DNA of 64,000 bases from assembly GCF_001748085.1 (NCBI RefSeq), contig NZ_BBZK01000004.1, positions 62,001 through 126,000 of the forward strand, in the 5' to 3' direction. Positions 17,132-26,189 of the stretch are shown here, piece after piece (the first letter of the stretch is position 1; each line of letters starts with the position of its first letter). The translations under genes and the position numbers were made by a program. The DNA is from Streptomyces sp. TP-A0874 (GTDB taxonomy: Bacteria; Actinomycetota; Actinomycetes; Streptomycetales; Streptomycetaceae). Under the pieces are notes generated by a model. The model ran no database searches. It was not told the DNA's origin and saw nothing but the letters and a program-made list of their open reading frames with translations.

Positions 17132-18172
17132 GTGGATGACACCGCGCCCGCTTCCGGGCTCCGCTACGGCATCCGGCCGACGATGAAGGATGTCGCCGCC
17201 CACGCCGGCGTCGGCCTCAAGACGGTCTCCCGGGTGGTGAACGGCGAGCCCGGTGTCACCCCGGACACGGCACGGCGGGTGACGGAGGCCATCGAGCAGC
17301 TGGGGTTCCGCCGCAACGACAGTGCCCGGCTGCTGCGCAAGGGCCGCACCGCGAGCGTCGGGCTCGTCCTGGAGGACTTGGCGGACCCGTTCTACGGACC
17401 GCTGAGCCGGGCCGTGGAGGAGGCGGCACGCGCCCACGGCGCGCTGCTGATCCACGGCTCCAGCGCCGAGGACCCGCAGCGGGAGCGGGAGTTGGTCCTC
17501 GCCCTCTGTGCCCGCCGGGTGGACGGTCTGATCATCGTGCCGGCGAGCACCGACCACCGCTACCTGGAACCGGAGATCGCCGCCGGGGTGGCCACCGTCT
17601 TCGTGGACCGCCCGGCGGGTCTGATCGAGGCCGACGCGGTGCTCACCGACAGTTTCGGCGGCGCCCGCGACGGGGTCGCCCATCTCATCGCCCACGGCCA
17701 CCGCAGGATCGGCTTCATCGGGGACCAGCCGGGCATCCACACCGCCGCCGAACGCCTTCGCGGCTATCACGCGGCGATGCGGGAGGCCGGACTGACGGTC
17801 GATCGGGCCTGGGTGTCCCCGGGCAGCACCGAGCCGGAGCGGGTGCGCGCCGCCGCCCGGTCGATGCTGGCAGGCCCGGAGCCGGTCACCGCGGTCTTCT
17901 CGGCCAACAACCGGGTGACCGTGACGGCGGTGCGGGTGCTGCGGGAGGAGCGGCGACCGGTCGCACTGCTCGGTTTCGACGACTTCGAACTGGCCGATCT
18001 GCTCGTTCCCGGGGTCAGCGTGATCGCCCAGGACTCCGCCGAGTTGGGGCGCAAGGCGGCCGGGCTGCTCTTCCGCCGGCTCGGCGGCGGGGTCCCCAGG
18101 GAGCCGGTGCGCATCGAACTCCCCACCCGGCTGATCGCCCGCGGCTCGGCGGAGTCGCCGCCCGGCAGCTGA
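17132..18172 (+). CDS. LacI-family transcriptional regulator
   Basis: 346 residues from GTG at 17132. The N-terminal HTH TMKDVAAHAGVGLKTVSRVV is at about residues 17-36, with the hinge helix following (RRNDSARLLRKGRT). Residues 70-340 are a periplasmic-binding-protein-like sensor: GLVLEDLADPFYG, IIVPAST, VFVDRPA, HRRIGFIGD, FSANNRVTVTAVR and LLGFDDFELAD are typical. It represses carbohydrate genes until a sugar binds. Divergent from the ROK kinase, its likely target along with its own gene. Confidence 0.92.
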   Translation: MDDTAPASGLRYGIRPTMKDVAAHAGVGLKTVSRVVNGEPGVTPDTARRVTEAIEQLGFRRNDSARLLRKGRTASVGLVLEDLADPFYGPLSRAVEEAARAHGALLIHGSSAEDPQRERELVLALCARRVDGLIIVPASTDHRYLEPEIAAGVATVFVDRPAGLIEADAVLTDSFGGARDGVAHLIAHGHRRIGFIGDQPGIHTAAERLRGYHAAMREAGLTVDRAWVSPGSTEPERVRAAARSMLAGPEPVTAVFSANNRVTVTAVRVLREERRPVALLGFDDFELADLLVPGVSVIAQDSAELGRKAAGLLFRRLGGGVPREPVRIELPTRLIARGSAESPPGS

Positions 18173-18245
18173 AGGGGCGCGGCCCGGTACGGCTCCCGGC
18201 GGCCCGCTCGGTGCCCCGGCGTTGGTCCGCCTCGGTCCGGTGCGG

Positions 18246-19514
18246 TCAGCGTCCGGCCAGCGATTGGAGCTCCCGGCGTTCCATGCCGGTCAGCCGCGCG
18301 GTCTCCACCGGGTCCACGGCCCCGCACTCCAGTCCGCGCAGCAGATAGCCGCTGAGCGCCCTGGCCGTGGCCGGTTCGTCCAGCACCGCCCCGGAGGACC
18401 GGTCGGCGTAGGCGGCCAGGCGAGCCGAGGCCTCGGCGAGCCCCTCCCGGTAGAAGGCGAAGACGGCGGCGTAACGGGTGGGGAGTTGGCCCGGGTGCAT
18501 GTCCCAGCCCTGGTAGTAGCCGCGGGCCAGGGAGCGGCGCACCAGGCTGTGGTGGAGCCGCCAGGCCGCGTGCACCTGCTCGGTGCCGCCGACCGGCAGC
18601 ACGTTGGTCGAGCCGTCCGAGAGCCGGACGCCGGTGCCCGCTGCGGCGACCTGCATCACCGCTTTGGCGTGGTCGGCGACGGGGTGGTCCGGGGACTGGT
18701 GGGCCGCGCTGATCCCACAGGCGGCGCTGTAGTCGAAGGTGCCGTAGTGGAGTCCGGTGACCCGCCGGGGAGCGGCGTCGATCAGCTGGGCGACGGTGGC
18801 GCGGCCGTCGGGCCCCAGGACGGCCTGGGTGGTCTCGACCTGGATCTCGAAGCGGATCCGGCCGGCCTCCAGCCCGTGGGCTCGCTCGAACTCCTCGGCG
18901 AGGCGTGCCATCGCGGTGACCTGTTCCGGGCAGCTCACCTTCGGCAGCGTGAGGCAGAGCCCGGAGGGCAGCTCCCCGGCCCGCAGGAGCCCGGTCAGGA
19001 AGATGTCGAGGGTGCGGATCCCGCGATCGCGCACCGGGGCTTCCAGGCACTTCATCCGGATCCCGACCCAGGGCGGCGCGGTGCCGTCCGCGACGGCGGC
19101 GGCGACGCTCCGGGCGACCCGGGCGGCCTCGGCGTCCTCCTCGCGGTCGGAGCGCCGGCCGTAGCCGTCCTCGAAGTCGACGCGCAGGTCCTCGATCGGC
19201 TCCCGCCGGAGCTTCTCCCGGACCCGGTCGTGCACCTGCTCGGCGAGTTCCCCCCGGAGTCCGAGGACGTCTGCCAGCGAAGCGGCGTCGGGCGCATGGG
19301 CGTCGAGTGCGGCGATCGCCTGTTCCCGCCAGGAGCGGACGGTCTCCGGCCGGAACTCGTCGGCCGGAACGTAGACGGTGTGCACCGGCTGCCGGCCGGC
19401 CGGGTCTCCCGGGTAGCGGCGGGCGAGCCGGGCGTCCACCGGGGCGAGCGCGGTGGCGATCTCCTCCCGCACCGTCTCCGGCAGGCTGGTCGCGACTGAC
19501 TGCTGGTGCACCAT
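18246..19514 (-). CDS. DUF6986 family protein (HpcH/HpaI aldolase / citrate-lyase-beta-like)
   Basis: 422 residues from ATG at 19514, with GAGGGG upstream. A GTG 15 codons earlier is open too but lacks a ribosome site and would include the palindrome at 19530-19544, so I prefer 19514. The sequence has the aldolase/citrate-lyase TIM-barrel look: DLRVDFEDGYG (metal-site acidic residues), RFEIQVETTQAVLG (Glu ligand), GLHYGTFDYSAACG and YYQGWDMHPGQLPTRYAA. Homologues cleave or form C-C bonds in 2-oxoacid or malyl/citramalyl substrates. In streptomycetes this group is of unproven function. Confidence 0.8.
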   Translation of the reverse strand: MVHQQSVATSLPETVREEIATALAPVDARLARRYPGDPAGRQPVHTVYVPADEFRPETVRSWREQAIAALDAHAPDAASLADVLGLRGELAEQVHDRVREKLRREPIEDLRVDFEDGYGRRSDREEDAEAARVARSVAAAVADGTAPPWVGIRMKCLEAPVRDRGIRTLDIFLTGLLRAGELPSGLCLTLPKVSCPEQVTAMARLAEEFERAHGLEAGRIRFEIQVETTQAVLGPDGRATVAQLIDAAPRRVTGLHYGTFDYSAACGISAAHQSPDHPVADHAKAVMQVAAAGTGVRLSDGSTNVLPVGGTEQVHAAWRLHHSLVRRSLARGYYQGWDMHPGQLPTRYAAVFAFYREGLAEASARLAAYADRSSGAVLDEPATARALSGYLLRGLECGAVDPVETARLTGMERRELQSLAGR

Positions 19515-19529
19515 CGAGGCCAACCCCTC

Positions 19530-19544
19530 TTCCGCGAAACGGAA
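19530..19544. promoter_or_regulatory. Inverted repeat TTCCG-N5-CGGAA upstream of the DUF6986 gene
   Basis: TTCCG (19530-19534), five bases, CGGAA (19540-19544) lies just ahead of the ribosome site and the preferred start. Its 15-bp dyad size fits a regulator dimer site. The regulator is unknown. Confidence 0.4.
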
Positions 19545-19652
19545 CCCGGCATCCGCCACGTGAAGCTATGCGGATCGGCGCGGCTGGTCAACAGCCCCCT
19601 CGGGGTGGCCCGTCGGCCGGCCCCGGCGCGGTCGAGGGGGCGGCCCGGAGCC

Positions 19653-19688
19653 GTGCGGCCGCCGGTCCCGTTGGACCGGCGGCCGCAC
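19653..19688 (-). terminator. Perfect 16-bp hairpin after etfA
   Basis: GTGCGGCCGCCGGTCC (19653-19668), loop CGTT, GGACCGGCGGCCGCAC (19673-19688). It is positioned 34 bases after the etfA stop, so it probably ends the etfBA transcript. Confidence 0.75.
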
Positions 19689-19721
19689 GCGGGCCGCTTT
19701 CCGGCGCGGCTCGGCCGTGGC

Positions 19722-20684
19722 TCAGCCCTTGCGGGCCTTGATCTCCTCGGTCAGCGCCGGGATGACCTCGAAGAGGTCGCCCACCACGCCGTAGTCGACC
19801 AGGTCGAAGATCGGCGCCTCGGAGTCCTTGTTGACGGCGACGATGGTCTTCGAGGTCTGCATGCCGGCCCGGTGCTGGATCGCCCCGGAGATCCCCGCCG
19901 CGATGTAGAGCTGGGGGGAGACGGACTTGCCGGTCTGACCCACCTGGCTGCTGTGCGGGTACCAGCCGGCGTCGACGGCGGCGCGGGAGGCACCGACCGC
20001 CGCGCCCAGCGTGTCGGCCAGCCCCTCCATGAGGGCGAAGTTCTCGGCGCCGCCCACGCCCCGGCCGCCGGAGACCACGATCGCCGCCTCGGTGAGCTCC
20101 GGGCGTCCGGTGGACTCGCGCGGGGTGCGTGAGACGACCTTGGTTCCCGTGGACTTCTCACCGAAGGCCACACTGAGTTCCTCGACGGCGCCGGCCGCCG
20201 GAGCGGCCTCGGGCGCGGCCGAGTTGGGCTTCACGGTGATGACGGGGACGCCCCTGGTGACCCGGGACTTGGTGTTGTACGCGGCGGCGAACACCGACTG
20301 GGTGGCGACGGGCCCGTCGTCCCCCGGCTCCAGGTCCACCGCGTCGGTGATGAGGCCGGAACCGAGGCGCACCGCGAGGCGGGCTGCGATCTCCTTGCCC
20401 TCGGCGGAGGAGGGCACGAGCACGGCGACGGGTGAGACGGCCCGGGCGGCGGCTTCCAGCGCGTCCACCTTGGGCGCGACGAGGTAGTCGGTGAACTCCG
20501 GTGCGTCGGCCCCGAGCACCTTCACGGCCCCGTGCTCGCCCAGCAGTTGGGCGGCGTTCTCGGCACCGGCTCCCAGGTGTACCGCGACCGGCTCCCCGAT
20601 CCGGCGGGCGAGGGTCAGCAGTTCGAGCGTGGGCTTGCGGACGGCACCGTCCGCGTGGTCGACGTAGACGAGGACTTCAGCCAT
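19722..20684 (-). CDS. etfA: Electron transfer flavoprotein alpha subunit
   Basis: 320 residues from ATG at 20684 (GGAGACC upstream). It contains the N-terminal AANH-like domain and the C-terminal FAD domain, with the signature [20 protein letters not shown] followed by [12 protein letters not shown] and ending [21 protein letters not shown], as in EtfA/FixB. With EtfB it carries electrons from acyl-CoA and other dehydrogenases to ETF-quinone oxidoreductase. It is cotranscribed with etfB, 60 bp apart. Confidence 0.96.
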   Translation of the reverse strand: MAEVLVYVDHADGAVRKPTLELLTLARRIGEPVAVHLGAGAENAAQLLGEHGAVKVLGADAPEFTDYLVAPKVDALEAAARAVSPVAVLVPSSAEGKEIAARLAVRLGSGLITDAVDLEPGDDGPVATQSVFAAAYNTKSRVTRGVPVITVKPNSAAPEAAPAAGAVEELSVAFGEKSTGTKVVSRTPRESTGRPELTEAAIVVSGGRGVGGAENFALMEGLADTLGAAVGASRAAVDAGWYPHSSQVGQTGKSVSPQLYIAAGISGAIQHRAGMQTSKTIVAVNKDSEAPIFDLVDYGVVGDLFEVIPALTEEIKARKG

Positions 20685-20744
20685 GGGAAGGGTCTCCTGC
20701 GTGCGAAGAAATGCTGTGGCGGTGGGCGGCGGACAGAGCCTGGC

Positions 20745-21530
20745 TCAGATGAACTTCTGGCCGGCGAGGAACTCGGCCAGCTGCTTGCCGCCCTCTCCCT
20801 CGTCGGTGACGACCGTGCCGGCGCTGCGGGGCGGGCGGGCCGTGGCGTCCTCGACCTTGGTCCAGGCGCCCTCCAAGCCGACCTCCTCGGCTTCGACACC
20901 CAGGTCGGAGAGGTCGAGCGACTCCACCGGCTTCTTCTTGGCCGCCATGATGCCCTTGAAGGAGGGGTAGCGGGCCTCGCCGGACTGGTCGGTCACGGAA
21001 GCGACCGCCGGCAGGGCCGCCTCGAGCTGCTCGCTGGCGGCGTCTCCGTCACGGCGGCCGGTCACCTTGCCGTCGCTGACCGAGATCTCGGACAGCAGCG
21101 TCACCTGCGGGACGCCGAGCCGCTCGGCGACCATCGCCGGCAGCACGCCCATGACACCGTCGGTGGAGGCCATCCCACAGATCACCAAGTCGTAACCGAT
21201 GTGCTCGATGGCCTTGCTGAGCACCAGTGAGGTGCCCATGGCGTCGGTGCCGTGGAGGTCGTCGTCCTCCACGTGGACGGCCTTGTGCGCCCCCATGGAG
21301 AGCGCCTTGCGGAGCGCGTCCCTGGCGTCCTCCGGGCCGACGGTCAGCACGGTGATCTCTGCGTCGTCGGCCTCGTCCGCGATCTGGAGCGCCTGCTCGA
21401 CGGCGTACTCGTCGAGCTCCGAGAGCAGGCCGTCCACGGCCTCCCGGTCCGTGGTCAGGTCCTCGGCGAAGCCCCGGTCGCCGCTGGCGTCGGGCACGTA
21501 CTTCACACAGACAACGATCCTCAAGCTCAC
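20745..21530 (-). CDS. etfB: Electron transfer flavoprotein beta subunit
   Basis: 261 residues from GTG at 21530, with GGAG upstream. MSLRIVVCVKYVPDASGD, the DEYAVEQALQI segment, LTVGPEDARDALRKALSMGA, and the EtfB signature around VMAERLGVPQVTLLSEI identify it. It binds AMP and pairs with EtfA. It is the first gene of the etfBA operon; the adjacent region (21531-21909) has a TetR-type palindrome. Confidence 0.96.
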   Translation of the reverse strand: MSLRIVVCVKYVPDASGDRGFAEDLTTDREAVDGLLSELDEYAVEQALQIADEADDAEITVLTVGPEDARDALRKALSMGAHKAVHVEDDDLHGTDAMGTSLVLSKAIEHIGYDLVICGMASTDGVMGVLPAMVAERLGVPQVTLLSEISVSDGKVTGRRDGDAASEQLEAALPAVASVTDQSGEARYPSFKGIMAAKKKPVESLDLSDLGVEAEEVGLEGAWTKVEDATARPPRSAGTVVTDEGEGGKQLAEFLAGQKFI

Positions 21531-21909
21531 GCCGGCTCTCCTACCTACTGCGTCGTCACTACTGGGCAGCTGCCTCGTGCAGGCAGCATAGGCGCCCGTG
21601 GCTGCGGAACCCGGTCGCGGCGGCCCGCCCCACCAGAATATTACTCGCCAGTACAGTCACTGCCTTCCCCCTGTTCAAGGCCGCTGAACTGTGACCTTGC
21701 CAACGATGGGTTTGCCGAGCGCGGTCGGACTCCGGAGCCGCGACGGATCCCCTGCGACGCCACGTGACAAGGATCTCCCACCGAGTCGGCAGCAGGGGTG
21801 GCCCGGGCGCCGCACATCAGGCACCATCTGGCGAAGCCCTAAACCTACGGCTGCGTAACCTACCTCCGCCCGGGAGCGCCCCTCCCGAGGCACAGAAGGG
21901 GTTTCCCGA
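21531..21909. promoter_or_regulatory. Divergent promoter region, etfB and PlsC-like gene
   Basis: 379 bp with no credible gene. It holds the TACTnGCnAGTA dyad for etfB. Toward the acyltransferase gene it holds CCTACGGCTGCGTAACCTACC, where TAACCT could be a -10 element, although no good -35 is evident. Confidence 0.4.
21642..21653. promoter_or_regulatory. TACTnGCnAGTA palindrome upstream of etfB
   Basis: TACTCGCCAGTA is a near-perfect 12-bp dyad 112 bases before the etfB start. In the etfB direction it overlaps a TAATAT hexamer that could be a -10 box. This style of dyad is used by TetR-family acyl-CoA-responsive repressors in actinobacteria; which regulator binds is unknown. Confidence 0.45.
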
Positions 21910-22629
21910 GTGGCAGAACTCGTCTACCCGCCCGTCATCGGCGTGGCCCGCACCATGTTCAAGGCGCTGGACCTCCGCCTCGACCTGCAGGGCGGCGAAC
22001 ACGTACCCCGGCAGGGCGGTGCGGTCCTGGTCAGCAATCACATCGGTTACCTGGACTTCGTCTTCTGCGGTCTGGCCGCACGGCCGGCCAAGCGGCTGGT
22101 GCGCTTCATGGCCAAGGAGTCAGTCTTCCGCCACCGGCTGTCCGGCCCGCTGATGCGGGCGATGAAACACATACCGGTTGACCGGGGGCAGGGCGGCCAG
22201 GCGTACGTGCACGCGCTGCGCGCCCTCCGCTCCGGAGAGATCGTGGGCGTGTTCCCGGAGGCGACGATCTCGCCGTCGTTCACTCTGAAGAACTTCAAGT
22301 CGGGCGCGGCTCGGCTGGCTCAGGAGGCGGAGGTACCGATCCTCCCCATGGCACTGTGGGGGACCCAGCGGTTGTGGACCAAGGGCCGCCCGCGCAACCT
22401 GCGGCGCCATCACATCCCGATCTCGATGCGGGTCGGCGAGCCGCTCCACGCCGACCGTTCCGTATCTCCGGCGAGCCTGACCGAAACCGTCCGGGCCCGG
22501 GTGCAGGAGCTGCTGGAGGCCGCCCAACGCGCCTATCCGGCCCGCCCTAAGGGTCCCGGGGACGGTTGGTGGCTCCCCGCTCACCTCGGTGGCACCGCTC
22601 CGATGCCGGCCGACGCCGCCGGCAGCTGA
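21910..22629 (+). CDS. PlsC-like lysophospholipid acyltransferase
   Basis: 239 residues from GTG at 21910 (GAAGGGG upstream). The acyltransferase motif NHIGYLD at 43-49 gives the H44-x4-D49 catalytic pair, and FPEAT at 115-119 is the second motif. VDRGQGGQAY and the FKSGAARLA region fit the 1-acyl-glycerol-3-phosphate acyltransferase family. It probably acylates lysophosphatidic acid or a related lipid at the inner membrane. There is no transmembrane helix, but the N-terminus is amphipathic. The C-terminal Pro/Gly-rich tail is variable. Confidence 0.9.
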   Translation: MAELVYPPVIGVARTMFKALDLRLDLQGGEHVPRQGGAVLVSNHIGYLDFVFCGLAARPAKRLVRFMAKESVFRHRLSGPLMRAMKHIPVDRGQGGQAYVHALRALRSGEIVGVFPEATISPSFTLKNFKSGAARLAQEAEVPILPMALWGTQRLWTKGRPRNLRRHHIPISMRVGEPLHADRSVSPASLTETVRARVQELLEAAQRAYPARPKGPGDGWWLPAHLGGTAPMPADAAGS

Positions 22630-22712
22630 TCCGGCGGAGCCCTCGCACCCTCGTAGAGCGCCGAACCCCCTGTCCCGATCCGGGGCCTCGCGGAGCCGCC
22701 GCCCTGACGGAC

Positions 22713-22741
22713 CCGCGTCCGGCGGAGGACGGCGGACGCGG
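22713..22741 (+). terminator. Hairpin after the acyltransferase gene
   Basis: CCGCGTCCG (22713-22721), 11-nt loop, CGGACGCGG (22733-22741). It is 84 bases downstream of the stop, on the same strand. Confidence 0.45.
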
Positions 22742-22887
22742 ATCGGGCTAGCTCCGATCGGACGTCTCAGCTTCGAGGGGGCGCTTCAGAGAACCGGGCG
22801 CCCCCGGGAAGCCAGCGCACCAGGCGCAGACCTGACGGCGTGCGCGATGGCGACCGCGTCCGCGGTGCACCCTCCCCCGCGGCACCT

Positions 22888-22927
22888 CCGTGGTGGACGG
22901 TGACGGGCCTGTCGCCGTCCACCACGG
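22888..22927 (-). terminator. Long hairpin after the threonine aldolase gene
   Basis: CCGTGGTGGACGG (22888-22900) pairs with CCGTCCACCACGG (22915-22927). Inner TGAC/GTCG pairs extend it to 17 bp with one wobble and a GGGCCT loop. It starts 7 bases past the aldolase stop (22934). Confidence 0.75.
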
Positions 22928-22933
22928 GGCAGC

Positions 22934-24016
22934 TCAGCCCTTGGCCATCTCCTCCGCGAGGGCGGCTGTGAAGGCGTCCACGTCGGCCTCCGTGGTGTCG
23001 AACGAGCACATCCAGCGCACCACTCCGGCCGGCTCGTCCCAGAAGTAGAAGGGATAGCGCTTCTGCAGCCGCTCGGAGACGTCGTGCGGAAGGGCCGCGA
23101 AGACCGCGTTGGCCTCGACCGGATAGAGGATCCGCACTCCTTCCACCGTACGCACGCCCGCCGCCAGCCGGGCCGCCATGGCGTTCGCGTGTGAGGCGCC
23201 GCGCAGCCACAGGTCGCCGGCGAGCAGCGCCTCGAACTGCACCGAGACGAAGCGCATCTTGGAGGCCAGTTGCATCGACAGTTTCCGCAGGTGCTTCATG
23301 GCCCGGACCGCGGAGGGTTCCAGCACCACCACGCACTCCCCGAACAGCAGGCCGTTCTTGGTGCCGCCGTACGAGAGGACGTCCACCCCCGCGTCGGTGG
23401 TGAAGGCCCGTAGCGGAACGCCGAGCGTGGCGGCGGCGTTGGCGAGCCGCGAACCATCCAAATGCACCTTCATCCCGCGCTCGTGCGCGTGCTCGCAGAT
23501 AGCGCCGATCTCCTCGGGCGTGTAGCAGGAGCCGAGTTCGGTGGTCTGGGTGATCGAGACGACCTGGGGCTGCGCCCGGTGCTCGTCGTCCCAGCCGTAG
23601 GCCTCCCGGTCGATCAGCTCGGGTGTGAGCTTGCCGTCCTCGGCGGGCACGGTGAGGAGCTTCAGACCGCCGACCCGCTCGGGGGCGCCGCACTCGTCGA
23701 CGTTGATGTGAGCGCTGTCGGCGGTGATCACGGCCCCCCAGCGCTCGGTGAGCGCCTGGAGCGCCACGACGTTCGCCCCGGTTCCGTTGAAGACCGGGAA
23801 TGCCTCCGCTCGGGGGCCGAAGTGCGCCTGGAAGACCTCCTGGAGGTGGGAGGTGTACTCGTCCCCGCCATAGGAGACCTGATGGCCACCGTTGGCGAGG
23901 GCCAGGGCCGCCAGGATCTCCGGGTGCACTCCGGCGTAGTTGTCGCTGGCGAAACCGCGTGCCTCCGGGTCGTGGTGGCGTACGGCGTCGGTCGTCAGGG
24001 TTGCGGGGTCAGCCAC
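22934..24016 (-). CDS. ltaE: Threonine aldolase family PLP enzyme (beta-eliminating lyase type)
   Basis: 360 residues from GTG at 24016, overlapping the SDR gene's end by 22 bases. This start gives MADPATLTTDAVRHHD and has a weak GGA at good spacing. Fold type I PLP protein: HLDGSR (D187 near PLP) and the Schiff-base lysine K220 in SYGGTK. SDNYAGVHPEI and GDEYTSHLQE are low-specificity threonine aldolase elements. The reaction would be threonine to glycine plus acetaldehyde, though tryptophanase-like lyases share the fold. Last gene of the DUF6421-SDR-aldolase operon, and cut off by a strong hairpin. Confidence 0.85.
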   Translation of the reverse strand: MADPATLTTDAVRHHDPEARGFASDNYAGVHPEILAALALANGGHQVSYGGDEYTSHLQEVFQAHFGPRAEAFPVFNGTGANVVALQALTERWGAVITADSAHINVDECGAPERVGGLKLLTVPAEDGKLTPELIDREAYGWDDEHRAQPQVVSITQTTELGSCYTPEEIGAICEHAHERGMKVHLDGSRLANAAATLGVPLRAFTTDAGVDVLSYGGTKNGLLFGECVVVLEPSAVRAMKHLRKLSMQLASKMRFVSVQFEALLAGDLWLRGASHANAMAARLAAGVRTVEGVRILYPVEANAVFAALPHDVSERLQKRYPFYFWDEPAGVVRWMCSFDTTEADVDAFTAALAEEMAKG

Positions 24017-24762
24017 AGTCGGGTTCCGTTCACTTCCTCGGCGGGCCGGTCCCACACGCCGACGATGGCCTCGGCCAAGTCCTTGACGTCGGTGAATCCG
24101 GCGAACTTCGCGTTCGGTCGCTCCGCACGCATCGCATCATGCACCAGCGCCTTGACCACGAGGACCACTGCGGCAGCCGCCGGACCGTCCTCGCCGCCCT
24201 CCTTGCGGAAGGCGTCCGCCAGGGCCATCGTCCAGGCCTCCGCGGCGGCCTTGGACGCGGCGTAGGCGGCGTTGCCCGCGGTCGGCTTGCTGACCCCGGC
24301 GGCGCTGATCAGCACGTAGCGGCCGTTCCGGCTGCGCTGGAGCGCCTCCTGGAAGGCCAGCGAGGTGTGCTGCACGGTGCGGATCAGCAGGTCGTGCAGG
24401 GTGTTCCAGTGGGTGAGCGGCGCCTCCGCGAAACTCTTCGCCCCGCGCCAGCCGCCGACCAGGTGCACCATGCCGTCGATCCGGCCGAACTCCTGCTCGG
24501 TGCGCGAGGCCCAGGCGCGCGTCGCCTCCAGATCCAGAAGGTCCACGGTCTCGCCGGTCACGGTGGCCCCACCGTGGGCGTAGCGCGCCGTGTCGACCGC
24601 CGAGGCGAGCGCCGCCACGTCGTTGTCGGCCGCTATGACGGTGGCTCCGGCCTCCGCAAGACGCAGTACGGTCGCCCGGCCGGCCGGGCCGGCCGCCCCC
24701 GCCACAGCGATGACGGCCCCTTCCAGCGGACTCCCCTCAGCGGTCCGTGCCGGACTGTTCAT
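23995..24762 (-). CDS. Short-chain dehydrogenase/reductase
   Basis: 255 residues from ATG at 24762; AAGGAGG eight bases upstream is an ideal ribosome site and excludes the longer frame. The dinucleotide motif GAAGPAG at 22-28 replaces the standard TGxxxGIG. D44-like acidic residues follow, and the catalytic set is S153, Y167, K171 in YAASK. Classical SDR length. Cofactor and substrate are unknown. It sits 26 bp after the DUF6421 gene and overlaps the aldolase gene by 22 bp, so it is cotranscribed. Confidence 0.88.
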   Translation of the reverse strand: MNSPARTAEGSPLEGAVIAVAGAAGPAGRATVLRLAEAGATVIAADNDVAALASAVDTARYAHGGATVTGETVDLLDLEATRAWASRTEQEFGRIDGMVHLVGGWRGAKSFAEAPLTHWNTLHDLLIRTVQHTSLAFQEALQRSRNGRYVLISAAGVSKPTAGNAAYAASKAAAEAWTMALADAFRKEGGEDGPAAAAVVLVVKALVHDAMRAERPNAKFAGFTDVKDLAEAIVGVWDRPAEEVNGTRLWLTPQP

Positions 24763-24788
24763 GATCGTCGCCTCCTTGATCGGCTCGC

Positions 24789-26189
24789 TCACACCGCCAC
24801 GGTCCGCTCCGCGTTCTCGGCGGTGATCCCCTGCGTGGAGGCGATCACGTTCCGCAGCTTCTTGGCAAGCGCCTCGTAGAACATGCTGAGCGGGAACTCG
24901 TCCGGCAGCACGTCGTCGACGAGCTTGCGCGGCGGCTGTGAGACGTCGAGGGCATCCGGTCCCTTCTTCCACTTGGATCCCGGGTGCGGAGCCAGGTAGG
25001 TCGAGACGAGGTCGTAGCCCGCGAACCAGTGCACCAGCTTGGGGCGGTCGATGCCGTCGCGGTAGAGCTTCTCGATCTCGCCGCAGAGCTGGTTGGTGAT
25101 CCGCGGCGCCCGCTCCCAGTCGATGTGGAGGGTGTTGTCCGTCCAGCGCACGACGTCGTGTTTGTGGAGATATGCGAAGAGGAGTTGCCCACCGAGACCG
25201 TCGTAGTTCTTCACCCGGTCCCCGGTGACGGGGAAACGGAACATCCGGTCGAAGATGACCGCGTACTGCACGTCGCGGGCCTGCGGGAGCCCCTCGGCCT
25301 CCAGCCGCACGGCCTCCCGGAACGCGGTGAGGTCGCAGCGGAGCTCCTCCAGGCCGTACATCCAGAACGGCTGCCGCTGCTTGATCATGAACGGGTCGAA
25401 GGGCAGGTCGCCGTGGCTGTGGGTGCGGTCGTGGATCATGTCCCAGAGGACGAAAGCCTCCTCGCAGCGGCGCTGGTCGTCGAGCATGCTCCGGATGTCC
25501 GCGGGCAGGTCGATACCGAGCGTCTCCACGGCCGCCTCGCTGACCACCCGGAATCGGGCGGCCTCCCGGTCACAGAAGATCCCGCCCCAGGAGAAGCGCT
25601 CGGGCACCTCCCGGACGGCGATGGTCTCCGGGAAGAGCACTGCGGAGTTGGTGTCGTAGCCGGAGGTGAAGCCCTCGAAGGTGATACCCAGGAAGAGCGG
25701 GTTGTCGTACCGGGTGCGCTCCAGCTCGGCCAGCCAGTCGGGCCAGACCATCCGCAGGACCACGGCTTCGAGGTTCCGGTCCGGGTTGCCGTTCTGGGTG
25801 TACATGGGGAAGACCACCAGGTGCTGGCGGCCGTCCACCCGCTCGGCGGCCGGCTGGAAGGCGAGCAGCGAGTCCAGGAAGTCCGGGACGCCGAAGCCGC
25901 CGTCGGCCCAGCGGCGCAGGTCACTGACGACGGCACGGTGGTACGCCGCGTCATGCGGCAGCAGCGGAGCGAGGTCCTCGATGGCGGAGACGACCCGCTC
26001 CACGGCGTCGGCCGCGACGGCGGGGGCGGGCGCCCCCTCGGCGTCGAAGTCGATCGACCCGTCCTTGGACTGCCAGGGCCTTATCTCCTCCACCGCTTCT
26101 CTGAGCAGAGGCCAGGACGGATGTTCAACCACACGCTCCACAGGGAAACCATCGGTAGTCACCGATTCCTGCGCAAGAATTTCCGTCAT
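24789..26189 (-). CDS. DUF6421 family protein
   Basis: 466 residues from ATG at 26189 (GGAGGG seven bases before). I recognise the DUF6421 family, which is actinobacterial. Visible landmarks are VVFPMYTQNGNPDRN, NPLFLGITFEGFTSGYDTNS, MIHDRTHSHGDLPFD (a His-rich stretch that may bind metal), QRQPFWMYGLEELRCDLTAF and WFAGYDLVSTYLAP. There is no signal or membrane segment. Function is unreported to my knowledge. The strong conservation look and tight operon with an SDR and a PLP lyase suggest a small-molecule pathway enzyme. Confidence 0.85.
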   Translation of the reverse strand: MTEILAQESVTTDGFPVERVVEHPSWPLLREAVEEIRPWQSKDGSIDFDAEGAPAPAVAADAVERVVSAIEDLAPLLPHDAAYHRAVVSDLRRWADGGFGVPDFLDSLLAFQPAAERVDGRQHLVVFPMYTQNGNPDRNLEAVVLRMVWPDWLAELERTRYDNPLFLGITFEGFTSGYDTNSAVLFPETIAVREVPERFSWGGIFCDREAARFRVVSEAAVETLGIDLPADIRSMLDDQRRCEEAFVLWDMIHDRTHSHGDLPFDPFMIKQRQPFWMYGLEELRCDLTAFREAVRLEAEGLPQARDVQYAVIFDRMFRFPVTGDRVKNYDGLGGQLLFAYLHKHDVVRWTDNTLHIDWERAPRITNQLCGEIEKLYRDGIDRPKLVHWFAGYDLVSTYLAPHPGSKWKKGPDALDVSQPPRKLVDDVLPDEFPLSMFYEALAKKLRNVIASTQGITAENAERTVAV

